Assembly (NCBI GenBank): GCA_029983625.1
Contig: JASBZF010000001.1
Location: 1-54,132 of the forward strand
Origin: Pauljensenia sp.
GTDB taxonomy: Bacteria > Actinomycetota > Actinomycetes > Actinomycetales > Actinomycetaceae
Length of the DNA stretch: 54,132 nucleotides
Direction: 5' to 3'
Both the position numbers and the translations under genes were made by a program. This document shows, piece after piece, positions 16,779 to 25,705 of the stretch (within the stretch, counting starts at the first letter, position 1; every line of letters starts with the position of its first letter). The notes under the pieces are model-generated. The model had not been told where the DNA came from, searched no databases, and was given only the letters and a program-made list of their open reading frames with translations.

Positions 16779-18502
16779 GCTACCCATCCGAATTACTTGC
16801 TCGCTCGCTGATCGCCGCCCTCATTTCGGCAGGAATCCGCGATGTGGTCTACTGTCCCGGTTCTCGTTCGGCACCGCTTGCCTACGCCCTAGCGGCTGCA
16901 GTCGATGCCGGGCTTCTTCGCGCCCACGTTCGCCTTGATGAACGTTCGGCCTGTTTCCTTGCACTCGGATTGTCGAGGGCGGGACGAAAAGAGGAATCAT
17001 GCTCAGATGATGCTCCTGTGTACGCTCACCCGGCTCCCGTTGCCATCATCACAACCTCCGGGGGAGCGGTTGCAGAACTTCATGCAGGAGTTGCTGAAGC
17101 CCATCATGCGCATCTTCCCCTCATTGTGGTGAGCGCGGATCGTCCCGCAGAAATGCGAGGGGTAGGGGCATCCCAGACAACAATGCAGGCCGGGATTTTC
17201 GGCCCTCACGTGCGGACATGTCTGGATCTGCCCGCTGATTCCCTTCCCGGTTTCAGTCTCAATGCCCGTATCGGGCGTGTCGTGGCTTGTGCGCAGGGGC
17301 TACCTTCAGGAAACGCGGGCCCCGTTCAGATCAACATCGCTTTCCGTGAACCTTTGACCCCGCAAGGTGGCTCAATTCAGGCTCTCCCTTTTTCTGTGGA
17401 GGGATCCGTGTCCGCGCGCGTGCATCCGAGCCTAAGTGTTCCGATCGCATGGGAGGAGGTGATCGACGCAGGTCTGTCTACGGTCATTATCGCCGGTGAC
17501 GGTGCTGATCCCTGTGCGTCATCGTGGGCGGCAGCAGCCCGGATCCCGATCCTGGCTGAACCGAGCAGTGCTTTGGCCTTCGATGCGCTACGTGTGCCTT
17601 TTGAACAATCCCTCCTCGAATCTGATCTGGCCGACAAGATCGAACAGGTCATTGTCACGGGCAGGCCAACTTTGTCGCGTTCCGTGTCAGCTCTCCTTGC
17701 GCGTCCAGACCTGCGGATTGTGGTGGTGGATTCAACGAGTACGTGGACTGATGTCGCCGGTGTTGCTTCCCGTGTGGTGCCTGCACTCACTCCGCCTCAT
17801 GAACGGGATGTGTGGAGTGCGAATGAGGCGTGGCTTCAATGCTGGCGCACTCTCGCTCAGGCGACGGGTGACAGGATCAGATCGATCCTCGATGCGGCTC
17901 CTTTCAGTGTCCTTCATGCGGCACAGACCGTGTGGTCCTACGATTCGCGCACTCTTTTCCTGGGCGCGTCTAACTCGGTGCGAGCCGCTGATTTGGTGGC
18001 AGACTGTGGGCCTTCGCGTACGGTTGTGTCCAACCGTGGGCTTGCTGGTATTGATGGAACGATTTCTACGGCAATAGGTCTCGCCCTCGGCACAGGAGAG
18101 CCGGTCACTGCCCTTATGGGTGATCTGTCTTTCTTCCATGACGCTGCCGCATTGGCCATTCCTGCAGATGAGCCGGTGCCTGATCTTCTTCTCCTCGTCG
18201 CTGACGACGGGGGTGGTGGCATTTTTCAGGGTTTGGAACACGGTCATCCTGAGAACGCTCCGACTTTTGAGCGATGGTTTGCGACTCCTCAACGCACATC
18301 GATTGAGGGTCTTGCGTGCGCCTATGGGGTCAGCTACCGGGAAGTTACGACACGAGAAGATCTGCGTGCTCTTCTTGAATGCAGTACGAAAGGCATTGTG
18401 GTGTGCAGAATCCCATGTTCGCGCCCTCGCGCACTTCAGGACGTGAAAAGGGCCTCACGGGATCTTCGCCTTCTCAGCAAACATTCAGATCAGATTCAGT
18501 AA
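16775..18502 (+). CDS. menD: SEPHCHC synthase (2-succinyl-5-enolpyruvyl-6-hydroxy-3-cyclohexene-1-carboxylate synthase)
   Basis: Thiamine-diphosphate enzyme that adds 2-oxoglutarate to isochorismate. The N-terminus has the MenD signature YCPGSRSAPLAYALA with LDERSACFLALGLSRAG. The central domain contains TTSGGAVAELHAGVAEAHHAHLPLIVVSADRP. The C-terminal ThDP-binding part shows NRGLAGIDGTISTAIGLALG, then LMGDLSFFHD and DDGGGGIF. Length (575 aa) is normal. It begins inside the menC stop (ATGA). Confidence 0.95.
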   Translation: MSYPSELLARSLIAALISAGIRDVVYCPGSRSAPLAYALAAAVDAGLLRAHVRLDERSACFLALGLSRAGRKEESCSDDAPVYAHPAPVAIITTSGGAVAELHAGVAEAHHAHLPLIVVSADRPAEMRGVGASQTTMQAGIFGPHVRTCLDLPADSLPGFSLNARIGRVVACAQGLPSGNAGPVQINIAFREPLTPQGGSIQALPFSVEGSVSARVHPSLSVPIAWEEVIDAGLSTVIIAGDGADPCASSWAAAARIPILAEPSSALAFDALRVPFEQSLLESDLADKIEQVIVTGRPTLSRSVSALLARPDLRIVVVDSTSTWTDVAGVASRVVPALTPPHERDVWSANEAWLQCWRTLAQATGDRIRSILDAAPFSVLHAAQTVWSYDSRTLFLGASNSVRAADLVADCGPSRTVVSNRGLAGIDGTISTAIGLALGTGEPVTALMGDLSFFHDAAALAIPADEPVPDLLLLVADDGGGGIFQGLEHGHPENAPTFERWFATPQRTSIEGLACAYGVSYREVTTREDLRALLECSTKGIVVCRIPCSRPRALQDVKRASRDLRLLSKHSDQIQ

Positions 18503-18567
18503 TGCAGAAGCCAAGACCTGCACACTGGTGTCATCAGCCACGATTGGCCGCTTGAAAGAAGGAATCT

Positions 18568-20289
18568 ATGAGCGACACGCAACCGGAACCCTACGAGGGG
18601 CAAGGTCCTGAAGTGTGGCGTGGTCCGATCCCCACGCCCGAAGTGCATACGGGGGAATCCACTTCGATCCCCGCTGCGAATGAGCAGCCTAAGGAAGTAT
18701 TTTCTGCTCGCCCTGAGGGCGTATCTGCCGTGAAAGAAGACGCTGCTCAGGAGCCTGAAAAAGCGCCTATGGTCCCTCCGCTGAACGCGGATGTGAGACG
18801 CGGTTCTCTTTCGGACACGACAGCGGCGATGACAGCGACTCCGGCGCCCTATCGTGGGCAAATGCCGCAGGGTGCGTATATGCCTCAGGTGTCACAGATG
18901 CCTCCCAGCGCACACATGTCGCCAAACGCGCAGCCCCAGGGGATGCGAGCCGCGCACGGTGCGCCACCGCGCGCTTGGATGCCCCCTACCGGAGCTACCG
19001 GGCCTGCGGGCACAGGGCCGAGCGCTCAAGGACCACAGGGGCCTTCAGTCTGGGCGACTGCACCTGCTGGAGCACAGCACATCCCCACGCCTTTTACTGC
19101 ACCCCGAGTGAAAGCAGCAAAACGAGGACCGAGCTGGTTTGCCCTTATCATTTCGATGATCCTGACCGCTCTGATCACACTTTCCGCTTCCTGGATTCTC
19201 ATGCAGACACGCCCCCTTTCGCGTCCCGTGCCAGTCTCATCGACCTCCCAGGAAGGTACAACGACCGTCACCCCTGTTACTTCCACTGGCAACAGTCCCG
19301 ATTGGCAGGCTGTCGCTTCTGCGGTTTCACCCGCCGTCGTAACAATCAATGTTGAAGGCTCTTCCAGTTCCGGGGTGGGTTCTGGTGTTGTCTACAACGC
19401 GCAGGGTGACATCGTAACGAACTACCACGTCATCTCTTCCGCCCTCGATGGTCAGGGAAGGATCACCGTTACTCTTGCTGATTCACGGCTCTTTGAAGCG
19501 CAGATTGTCGGTACCGATCAAACGACGGACCTTGCTGTGATCCGCTTAACCACCCCTCCGGCAGACCTGACGGTCGCAGCATTCGGTTCCTCAGCTGACC
19601 TCGCTGTCGGCCAGGAGGTAATGGCGGTAGGAGCGCCGCTTGGTTTATCGAATACGGTCACGACCGGCATCATTTCCGCTCTCAATAGACCTGTTGAAGT
19701 ATCGACAAGTGACTCAATTGATCCGAATGATCCCTTCGGTCAGCTCCCCCAGCTTCAGAATCGCGGGACAAGTTCTGCGGATTCGGTGATTACGAATGCG
19801 ATCCAGGTGGACGCTTCGATTAATCCGGGCAATTCCGGTGGACCCCTCTTCGATGCCAGCGGAAGAGTGATCGGCATCAACTCCTCAATCGCGTCCAACA
19901 CGGCTTCGTCAGGGCAAGCAGGTTCAATTGGCTTAGGTTTCGCGATCCCTGTTGATCTGGTGTCCTCGATCGCTGAACAGCTAATCACCACCGGTTCAGC
20001 CGACCATGCCGTGCTTGGTGTGACAGTCCAGTCAGCGGCAGCGCAGCTTGACGGAGCAGCGGTGGCGGGTGCAAAAGTGGTCGATGTGACCGCCGGAGGT
20101 GGAGCAGACAAAGCCGGACTGGTCAGCGGCGATGTCATTGTCGCCATCAACGGTGAAAGCGTGTCCTCGTCTAAGCAGCTCACGGGCTACGTCAGGCGCT
20201 ACAAAGGCGGAGACGAAGTGACGGTCACCTACGTGCGCAACGGCCAAAAGTACGATGTGGTGACGCAGCTGACTTCTCAGCAGAGGTGA
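18568..20289 (+). CDS. HtrA/DegP-like membrane-anchored serine protease with PDZ domain
   Basis: Surface quality-control protease. Residues 1-185 are cytoplasmic and rich in Pro, Met, Ala and Gln. A membrane helix spans about 190-212. The trypsin-like domain has His287 (NYHVIS), Asp321 (DLAVIRL) and Ser423 (GNSGGPL). A PDZ domain occupies about 480-565. AAGGA lies before the ATG. It sits between menD and menF but has no evident role in quinone synthesis. The long N-terminal tail is typical in kind for actinobacterial HtrA, though its function is unclear. Confidence 0.93.
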   Translation: MSDTQPEPYEGQGPEVWRGPIPTPEVHTGESTSIPAANEQPKEVFSARPEGVSAVKEDAAQEPEKAPMVPPLNADVRRGSLSDTTAAMTATPAPYRGQMPQGAYMPQVSQMPPSAHMSPNAQPQGMRAAHGAPPRAWMPPTGATGPAGTGPSAQGPQGPSVWATAPAGAQHIPTPFTAPRVKAAKRGPSWFALIISMILTALITLSASWILMQTRPLSRPVPVSSTSQEGTTTVTPVTSTGNSPDWQAVASAVSPAVVTINVEGSSSSGVGSGVVYNAQGDIVTNYHVISSALDGQGRITVTLADSRLFEAQIVGTDQTTDLAVIRLTTPPADLTVAAFGSSADLAVGQEVMAVGAPLGLSNTVTTGIISALNRPVEVSTSDSIDPNDPFGQLPQLQNRGTSSADSVITNAIQVDASINPGNSGGPLFDASGRVIGINSSIASNTASSGQAGSIGLGFAIPVDLVSSIAEQLITTGSADHAVLGVTVQSAAAQLDGAAVAGAKVVDVTAGGGADKAGLVSGDVIVAINGESVSSSKQLTGYVRRYKGGDEVTVTYVRNGQKYDVVTQLTSQQR

Positions 20290-20319
20290 AGCGCTGCGAG
20301 TGTGTGGGGGTGGGGGGGG

Positions 20320-20345
20320 GGGGCCGTCTGCATACAGACGGCCCC
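20320..20345. terminator. Hairpin between convergent htrA-like and menF genes, next to a G12 run
   Basis: GGGGCCGTCTG pairs with CAGACGGCCCC around a CATA loop, an 11-bp perfect stem. The 5' arm lies at the end of a homopolymer of 12 G (20312-20323). There is no T tract. Confidence 0.65.
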
Positions 20346-20364
20346 ACACCCACACGCAGCATTC

Positions 20365-21627
20365 TTAAGGCAAAGTGCTCAGTCCGAATACTTCAAGAAG
20401 TGGCTGCATTTTTCGGCGAGTCTCGATGAGTTCTTCCGCAGGATCCGAATCCGGCATGATCCCGGCCCCGGCAAACACTCGGAGGGCGTGATCGTCTTCT
20501 TCGAGATGACCGCAGCGCAGTGCGATACAAAACTCGCCCTCGCCCTCGGTATTCATCCAGCCGACTGGCCCTGAATATCGGTCACGTTCCGTTGTTTCTA
20601 ACTCCTGAAGGAGGCAGAGTGCCGCTTCGCGCGGAGTGCCGCAAACAGCAGCGGTGGGGTGCAAAGCTGCAAGAGCTTCACACAGTGTGAGCTGTCCAAG
20701 AGTCGCCTCGACATCAGTGGCAAGGTGTGCAACATTGGGCAAATCAAGAACAAAAGGAGGGCCTGGTTTGTGAAGCGAGGCGACAAGAGGAGCAAGGGCC
20801 TTCGTGACCGATTCAACGGCGATCCTATGTTCGCGCAAGTTTTTCGAAGAGCCTAAAAGTTCTTCCCCGTGCCCCGCAGGGGCGGTTCCAGCGAGGACAC
20901 GTGAACGAAGATGACCTGCGGTGACTGAGGCCAGCATTTCCGGTGAAGCTCCGATCAATCCATCGACTGCGAAACGCCAGGTTGAAGGATAAAGCTCGTT
21001 GAGGCGTTTCAGCAGGAACCTAGGGTCGATGGGTGCATCCGCGTAAATGAGCATGTCGCGCGTCATCACAGCTTTGGCTGCGTCACCCGCTTTCAGACGT
21101 TCAATGAGTGTGGCCACTGATTCGACCCACTCATCCTGAGTCATCCGCCCGATCCGGGTCTGCACAGTCTGGTATAGGCGCGGGCTTTCGTGCGCCACAC
21201 GAGGCAGGAGGTCCAAAGGATCAGGAGCCTGGTCAATTCCCGTTGACACAGCCCAGCGTGCCCCGCCCTCGTCGATGATCAGGACTTCAGGGACAATGAG
21301 GGTCGAGGGCGTGTGCGCGGCAAACCCGAAAGAAGCGAAAGCGGTGAGGTGCTGCGATGCTGCGGGAGCCTGGTCGATCTGCGCGCGCGTACAGATCGCC
21401 TCCCACCAGCGTCCCGCTTCAACGATCGCTTCCTTTCCGGTGCCGGTCCAGATCGCGGAGGCACCCCAACCGACCATTGAACGCTGAAACCCCAGCCAGG
21501 CGAGCGGAGAACAACCGGCGGGAAGCAGATCGAGAAGAGGCGTTGATTCCCAACGCGTGCCCTCTAAAGAGGCGATACGCGCGTGAAGACGCGCATTCGC
21601 TAAGGGGTCGATCTGCATAGCGCACAT
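20365..21627 (-). CDS. menF: Isochorismate synthase (menaquinone-specific)
   Basis: Chorismate-utilising enzyme that converts chorismate to isochorismate, the first menaquinone step. The conserved C-terminal half shows SPEMLASV, RVLAGTAP, NLREHRIAVE, LPNVAHLATDVEA, LHPTAAVCGTPR and the hallmark AGAGIMPDSDPAEELIET. At 420 aa the length fits. An alternative ATG lies at 21618. It is divergent from menG across 183 bp. A siderophore-type EntC is formally possible, but the surrounding men genes make MenF far more likely. Confidence 0.92.
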   Translation of the reverse strand: MCAMQIDPLANARLHARIASLEGTRWESTPLLDLLPAGCSPLAWLGFQRSMVGWGASAIWTGTGKEAIVEAGRWWEAICTRAQIDQAPAASQHLTAFASFGFAAHTPSTLIVPEVLIIDEGGARWAVSTGIDQAPDPLDLLPRVAHESPRLYQTVQTRIGRMTQDEWVESVATLIERLKAGDAAKAVMTRDMLIYADAPIDPRFLLKRLNELYPSTWRFAVDGLIGASPEMLASVTAGHLRSRVLAGTAPAGHGEELLGSSKNLREHRIAVESVTKALAPLVASLHKPGPPFVLDLPNVAHLATDVEATLGQLTLCEALAALHPTAAVCGTPREAALCLLQELETTERDRYSGPVGWMNTEGEGEFCIALRCGHLEEDDHALRVFAGAGIMPDSDPAEELIETRRKMQPLLEVFGLSTLP

Positions 21628-21735
21628 TTTACTCGCGCCCTCTGCCTGGATCGGGACGTGACGCTGAGTGCAGGCGAAGCGAAAGGAAGGGAAAAGAAGA
21701 GCGTAGCTGCGGTGGAAGAGGTATAGGAGGGGAGC

Positions 21736-21761
21736 TGAGTCGTCACGAACTGACTCGTCAC
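21736..21761 (+). repeat. Imperfect 11-bp direct repeat upstream of menG
   Basis: TGAGTCGTCAC (21736-21746) and TGACTCGTCAC (21751-21761), one mismatch, start-to-start distance 15 bp. It lies in the menF-menG divergent gap and is a candidate regulator site. Confidence 0.4.
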
Positions 21762-21810
21762 TGGAAGACAGGTGAGGACTACTCCAAGAGGACGTGGGAG
21801 GATGGAGACT

Positions 21811-22533
21811 ATGGAGCGAGGAGCAGCAGGTGCGGTGCGTGCCGATCTCAATAAGTCAACACGCGATGTTGCGGCGATGTTTGACCGCGTGGCCACACGC
21901 TACGACCTGATGGATGCCGTCATGACGGCAGGGATGGATCACGTGTGGATGGCAGCGCTTCGTACAGCCGTCAAAGCGCATCCCGGTGAACGGATCCTTG
22001 ATCTCGCTGCGGGTACGGGTGCCTCTTCTGCTGCCTTGGCGAAAACTGGAGCACACGTCGTGGCCTGTGATCTGTCCGAAGGCATGATCGCCGTGGGACG
22101 TAAGCGCCACCCCGAGATTGAGTTCGTGCAAGGCAACGCACTTGATCTGCACTTCGCAGACGAATCCTTTGACGCGGTGACGATCTCGTGGGGCTTGCGC
22201 AATATCCCAGATCCTGCGCGTGCTTTGCGTGAAATGGCGCGAGTTGTTCGTCCGGGCGGAAAGCTTGTGGTCTGCGAGTTTTCGACACCTCCGAATCCAG
22301 CTTTCCGCACGCTGTATGAGCTGTATCAATCACATGTGATGCCCTTGCTTGCCGCTTTACTGTCCTCCAATAATGTGGCCTACGACTACCTCGTTGAATC
22401 GATCAGAGACTGGCCCGCTCAGGAGGAGGTCGCAAGGATGATCGCGGCGAACGGATGGGCGAAGGTCGAATATCGCAATCTGACCGGTGGTATTGCTGCA
22501 CTGCATCGCGCTGTGAAGCGACTTCCTGAGTGA
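21811..22533 (+). CDS. menG: Demethylmenaquinone methyltransferase
   Basis: SAM-dependent UbiE/MenG enzyme for the last menaquinone ring methylation. It shows VAAMFDRVATRYDLMDAVMTAGMDHVW, the SAM motif LDLAAGTGASSAAL, and WGLRNIPDPARALREMARVVRPGGKLVVCEFSTP, all diagnostic. In-frame ATGs at 21772, 21802 and 21811 exist. GGGAGG (21796-21801) is best placed for 21811 (9-nt spacing) and gives 240 aa. The gene may share a promoter region with menF. Confidence 0.93.
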   Translation: MERGAAGAVRADLNKSTRDVAAMFDRVATRYDLMDAVMTAGMDHVWMAALRTAVKAHPGERILDLAAGTGASSAALAKTGAHVVACDLSEGMIAVGRKRHPEIEFVQGNALDLHFADESFDAVTISWGLRNIPDPARALREMARVVRPGGKLVVCEFSTPPNPAFRTLYELYQSHVMPLLAALLSSNNVAYDYLVESIRDWPAQEEVARMIAANGWAKVEYRNLTGGIAALHRAVKRLPE

Positions 22534-22676
22534 ATCGACAGCCTCGACAATGAATAAAGAATCTATTTCCTTTTCAAAATCATGGCCGAGGGCGAAAGTT
22601 TCACGCGGAAAAAATCGCATGAATACCGCTTTCGCACCCCAAAGCGACGCGAAGCATTACGCTGTCATTTCGGATC

Positions 22677-22710
22677 GCGGTGCAGTGCACACCGCTCCGC
22701 ATTGCACACC
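22677..22710 (+). promoter_or_regulatory. Inverted and direct repeats upstream of the menJ-nuo operon
   Basis: GCGGTG (22677-22682) is mirrored by CACCGC (22690-22695). TGCACACC occurs twice (22686-22693 and 22703-22710), 17 bp apart. They lie 40-70 bp before the menJ-like start, where an operator would be expected. The regulator is unknown. Confidence 0.3.
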
Positions 22711-22749
22711 TGCGCAGACCCGTGCTGCGCCACTACGGGAGGACACCTC

Positions 22750-24030
22750 GTGGTCGATGAACTGACCGGCGACACTCGCGTCGCTGTCGTCGTCGTCGGC
22801 GCGGGTCCAGCGGGCGCTTCTACCGCCTACCACCTCGCTTCTGTCGGGATTGACGTCCTCGTCCTCGAAAAAGCTCAATTTCCGCGTGACAAGATCTGCG
22901 GTGACGGACTCACGCCCGCAGCAGTACACGAACTGATCCTCATGGGCGTGGACACGACGGGATGGAACCGTAATCGTGGCCTCCGTGTCATCGGTGGCGG
23001 ACATACCGTCGAACTTGAATGGCCGGACCAGAAGTCCCTGCCCGGCTACGGGATGACCCGCGCACGAGCCACCCTCGATCATGAGCTCATCACGCGCGCC
23101 GTCCAGGTCGGCGCGCGCCTCGTTGAAGGCGCTACCGTTACCGCTGCGCTTCAGGATTCAAGTGGTCGCGTCGTCGGGGTCACCGCAAAAATCGGCAAAG
23201 GCGCACACGCTCGACTCGTCGAAATCCGTGCAGATCTCGTGGTTGACTGCGGGGGAGTTGCTGCGCGCTTGGCAACTTCTGTAGGGATTGAGAAAAAGCC
23301 GGAGCGCCCGATGGGTGTTGCGGCACGCACCTATTTCCGTTCGCCGCGCGGGGATGAGGACTTCATGGAGTCCCATCTTGAACTCTGGAGCGGAAAACCT
23401 GGGGAATCTGATCTTCTTCCCGGATACGGGTGGATTTTCCCGATGGGTGACGGCATCGTCAACGTCGGGCTCGGTTCAGTTGCTTCCACGGCGAACGCAA
23501 CGAAACTTCCCTATCGACAAGTTTTTGAAACCTGGATGCGCAATATCCCTGAAGAGTGGGGATTCAGCGAAGCACACCAGATCGCGCCCCTTCGTTCAGC
23601 TGCTCTGCCGATGAGCTTCAATCGTTCTCCGCACTACACCTGCGGGCTTCTCCTCGTCGGTGATGCTGGAGGTATGGTGTCTGCTTTCAACGGTGAGGGG
23701 ATCGCCCCCGCACTCAAAGCGGGCCGTTTCGCCGCGCAATGTATCGCCCAAGCCCTCAGTCGTGCAGACCGAAGGGGCGTGGATCGCGCGATGAGCCAGT
23801 ACCCGCAGATGCTTAAAGCCGAATACGGCGGTTACTACCAGCTTGGCCGCATTTTTGTCTCTCTTATTGAAAATCCGCGAATCATGCGCCTGTGTACCAC
23901 AAAGGGGCTGCCGATTCCGCGTCTTATGACATTCGTTCACAAGCTCTTGTCGGACGGATACGAACGCGCCGGGGGAGACCTCGACGACCGCATCATCACC
24001 GCACTGACTCGTCTGGTGCCTTCGGCATGA
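22750..24030 (+). CDS. menJ: Geranylgeranyl reductase family FAD protein, probable menaquinone reductase MenJ
   Basis: FAD-dependent enzyme of the GGR family. Its actinobacterial member next to men genes saturates one isoprene unit of menaquinone. It shows VVVVGAGPAGASTAYHLASVG (dinucleotide binding), FPRDKICGDGLTP, and GDAGGMVSAFNGEGIAPALKAG (second FAD motif). The frame is open from 22582, but that part is non-conserved. The GTG at 22750 has GGGAGG 7 nt upstream and gives 426 aa. It is the first gene of the nuo transcript (34 bp to nuoA). The family is clear; the exact substrate is inferred from context. Confidence 0.85.
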   Translation: MVDELTGDTRVAVVVVGAGPAGASTAYHLASVGIDVLVLEKAQFPRDKICGDGLTPAAVHELILMGVDTTGWNRNRGLRVIGGGHTVELEWPDQKSLPGYGMTRARATLDHELITRAVQVGARLVEGATVTAALQDSSGRVVGVTAKIGKGAHARLVEIRADLVVDCGGVAARLATSVGIEKKPERPMGVAARTYFRSPRGDEDFMESHLELWSGKPGESDLLPGYGWIFPMGDGIVNVGLGSVASTANATKLPYRQVFETWMRNIPEEWGFSEAHQIAPLRSAALPMSFNRSPHYTCGLLLVGDAGGMVSAFNGEGIAPALKAGRFAAQCIAQALSRADRRGVDRAMSQYPQMLKAEYGGYYQLGRIFVSLIENPRIMRLCTTKGLPIPRLMTFVHKLLSDGYERAGGDLDDRIITALTRLVPSA

Positions 24031-24064
24031 ACGGACGGCGAATGACTCGATTCATGGAGGAACG

Positions 24065-24424
24065 ATGACGAATCCCTACTTCCCGCTGCTCATCATGGCT
24101 GCGGCCGCCCTCGTGCTCGCCTTCGGCGGTCTCGTGGCCTCCGCTATCCTCGGGCCGACGAAGAAGTCGAAAGTGAAGGCGGACAACTACGAGTGCGGTA
24201 TCGAACCGACTTCTGCGCACTTGCACGAGGGGCGTTTCCCCGTGCGCTACTACCTCGTCGCCATGACTTTCATTATTTTCGATATCGAGGTCGTCTTCAT
24301 GTATCCGTGGGCCGTAAGCTTCGAACAGCTCGGCTTATTCGGTCTGATCGCTATGCTCATCTTCATTGCACTCATTACCGTGCCCTACGTCTATGAGTGG
24401 CGTCGCGGCGGTCTGGATTACTGA
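24065..24424 (+). CDS. nuoA: NADH-quinone oxidoreductase subunit A
   Basis: Small membrane subunit of complex I, 119 aa with three helices. The conserved loop reads VKADNYECGIEP, followed by FPVRYYLVAMTFIIFDIEVVFMYPWA, both diagnostic. GGAGG lies before the ATG. It opens the 14-gene nuoA-N series. Confidence 0.95.
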   Translation: MTNPYFPLLIMAAAALVLAFGGLVASAILGPTKKSKVKADNYECGIEPTSAHLHEGRFPVRYYLVAMTFIIFDIEVVFMYPWAVSFEQLGLFGLIAMLIFIALITVPYVYEWRRGGLDY

Positions 24425-24443
24425 GGGACTGGGAGGAACATCA

Positions 24444-24998
24444 ATGGGTCTTGAAGAACGCCTGCCCGCAGGCATCGCCCTGACGAGCGTTGAGAAGATG
24501 CTCGGCCTCGCGCGCAAATACAGCCAGTGGCCCGTCACTATGGGCCTGGCCTGCTGTGCAATCGAGATGATGGCTGCCGGTACTCCGCGCTTCGACATGT
24601 CACGTTTCGGACTTGAGGTATTCCGCGCATCGCCCCGCCACTCCGACCTGATGATCGTCTCGGGCCGCGTCTCTCACAAGATGGCTCCGGTCATCCGTCG
24701 CGTCTACGATTCGATGCCGGAACCGAAGTGGGTCATCTCAATGGGTGCCTGCGCCTCTTCGGGCGGTATGTTCAACAACTACGCGGTTGTCCAAGGATGC
24801 GATCACATCGTCCCCGTCGATGTGTACCTCCCCGGATGTCCACCGCGTCCCGAGGCGCTGATCCACGCGATCCTGACTCTGCGTGAGCAAATCGGCAAAG
24901 AACCCCTCGGCGTTCATCGTCGTGAAATCGCACGCAAAGCCGAACAAGCGGCCCTTGCGGCGACACCGACTCACCGAATGAAGGGACTCCTCGCATGA
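24444..24998 (+). CDS. nuoB: NADH-quinone oxidoreductase subunit B
   Basis: Peripheral-arm subunit that holds iron-sulfur cluster N2, the last electron carrier before quinone. Cluster cysteines appear in GLACCAIEMM, in GACASSGG and in VYLPGCPPRPEAL. The start at 24444 has GGGAGGAA upstream and gives 184 aa; a longer open frame to 24366 is not supported. It overlaps nuoC by 4 bp. Confidence 0.96.
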   Translation: MGLEERLPAGIALTSVEKMLGLARKYSQWPVTMGLACCAIEMMAAGTPRFDMSRFGLEVFRASPRHSDLMIVSGRVSHKMAPVIRRVYDSMPEPKWVISMGACASSGGMFNNYAVVQGCDHIVPVDVYLPGCPPRPEALIHAILTLREQIGKEPLGVHRREIARKAEQAALAATPTHRMKGLLA

Positions 24999-25705
24999 GC
25001 GACGCGCTTGACACAACCGGCGCCGCCGAGCTTGGCGCTGCGAACAGGGCTTTCGGTGCCCCCGAACTCATGACCCGACGCGAGGGTATGTTCCCCGATA
25101 CTTCTGGATTCGGTGGACTTGTAAGCGAGAGTTTCCTCCCCGGAGAATCTTCGCGTCCTTACGGTGCCTGGTTCGACACGGTTGTGGATGTCCTCGAAGA
25201 ACTCCTCACTGCCGATGGCCTTGCAGTTGCCGACGTCATTGAAAAAGTCGTTGTCGATCGCGGTGAACTGACGATTTTCATCGTGCGTGAACATCTTGTC
25301 CGCGTTGCGAAGTATCTGCGTGATGATGCAGATCTCCGTTTTGAACTGTGCCTGGGGACAAATGGCGTCCACTACCCAAGCGACGCGGGACGTGAGCTTC
25401 ACGCCATTTACCCGCTCTTGTCGATCACCTACAACCGCATGATGCGTCTTGAGGTCACTTGCCCGGATGCGGATCCGCACATTCCCTCACTTGTGAGCGT
25501 TTATCCTGCAAATGACTGGCAGGAGCGTGAGACCTGGGATCTGATTGGCATTGTGTTTGACGGACATCCCTCGCTCACCAGGACTGCTATGCCTGATGAC
25601 TGGGTAGGTCACCCCCAGCGCAAGGACTACCCGCTCGGCGGCGTACCCGTCGAATACAAGGGCGCTACCGTTCCACCCGCCGATACGCGGAGGTCGTACA
25701 ACTGA
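24995..25705 (+). CDS. nuoC: NADH-quinone oxidoreductase subunit C
   Basis: Peripheral-arm subunit (30 kDa type), separate from nuoD here. The C-terminal signature is WQERETWDLIGIVFDGHPSLTR followed by DYPLGGVPVEYKG. The first about 45 residues are a variable extension common in Actinobacteria. Starts within nuoB (ATGA); its stop shares one base with the nuoD ATG. Confidence 0.94.
   Translation: MSDALDTTGAAELGAANRAFGAPELMTRREGMFPDTSGFGGLVSESFLPGESSRPYGAWFDTVVDVLEELLTADGLAVADVIEKVVVDRGELTIFIVREHLVRVAKYLRDDADLRFELCLGTNGVHYPSDAGRELHAIYPLLSITYNRMMRLEVTCPDADPHIPSLVSVYPANDWQERETWDLIGIVFDGHPSLTRTAMPDDWVGHPQRKDYPLGGVPVEYKGATVPPADTRRSYN

Noticed and set aside
22582..22749. N-terminal extension of the menJ-like gene
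   Set aside because: The extra 56 residues are Arg/His/Cys-rich with no FAD-motif relation, and a strong ribosome binding site lies before the GTG at 22750.
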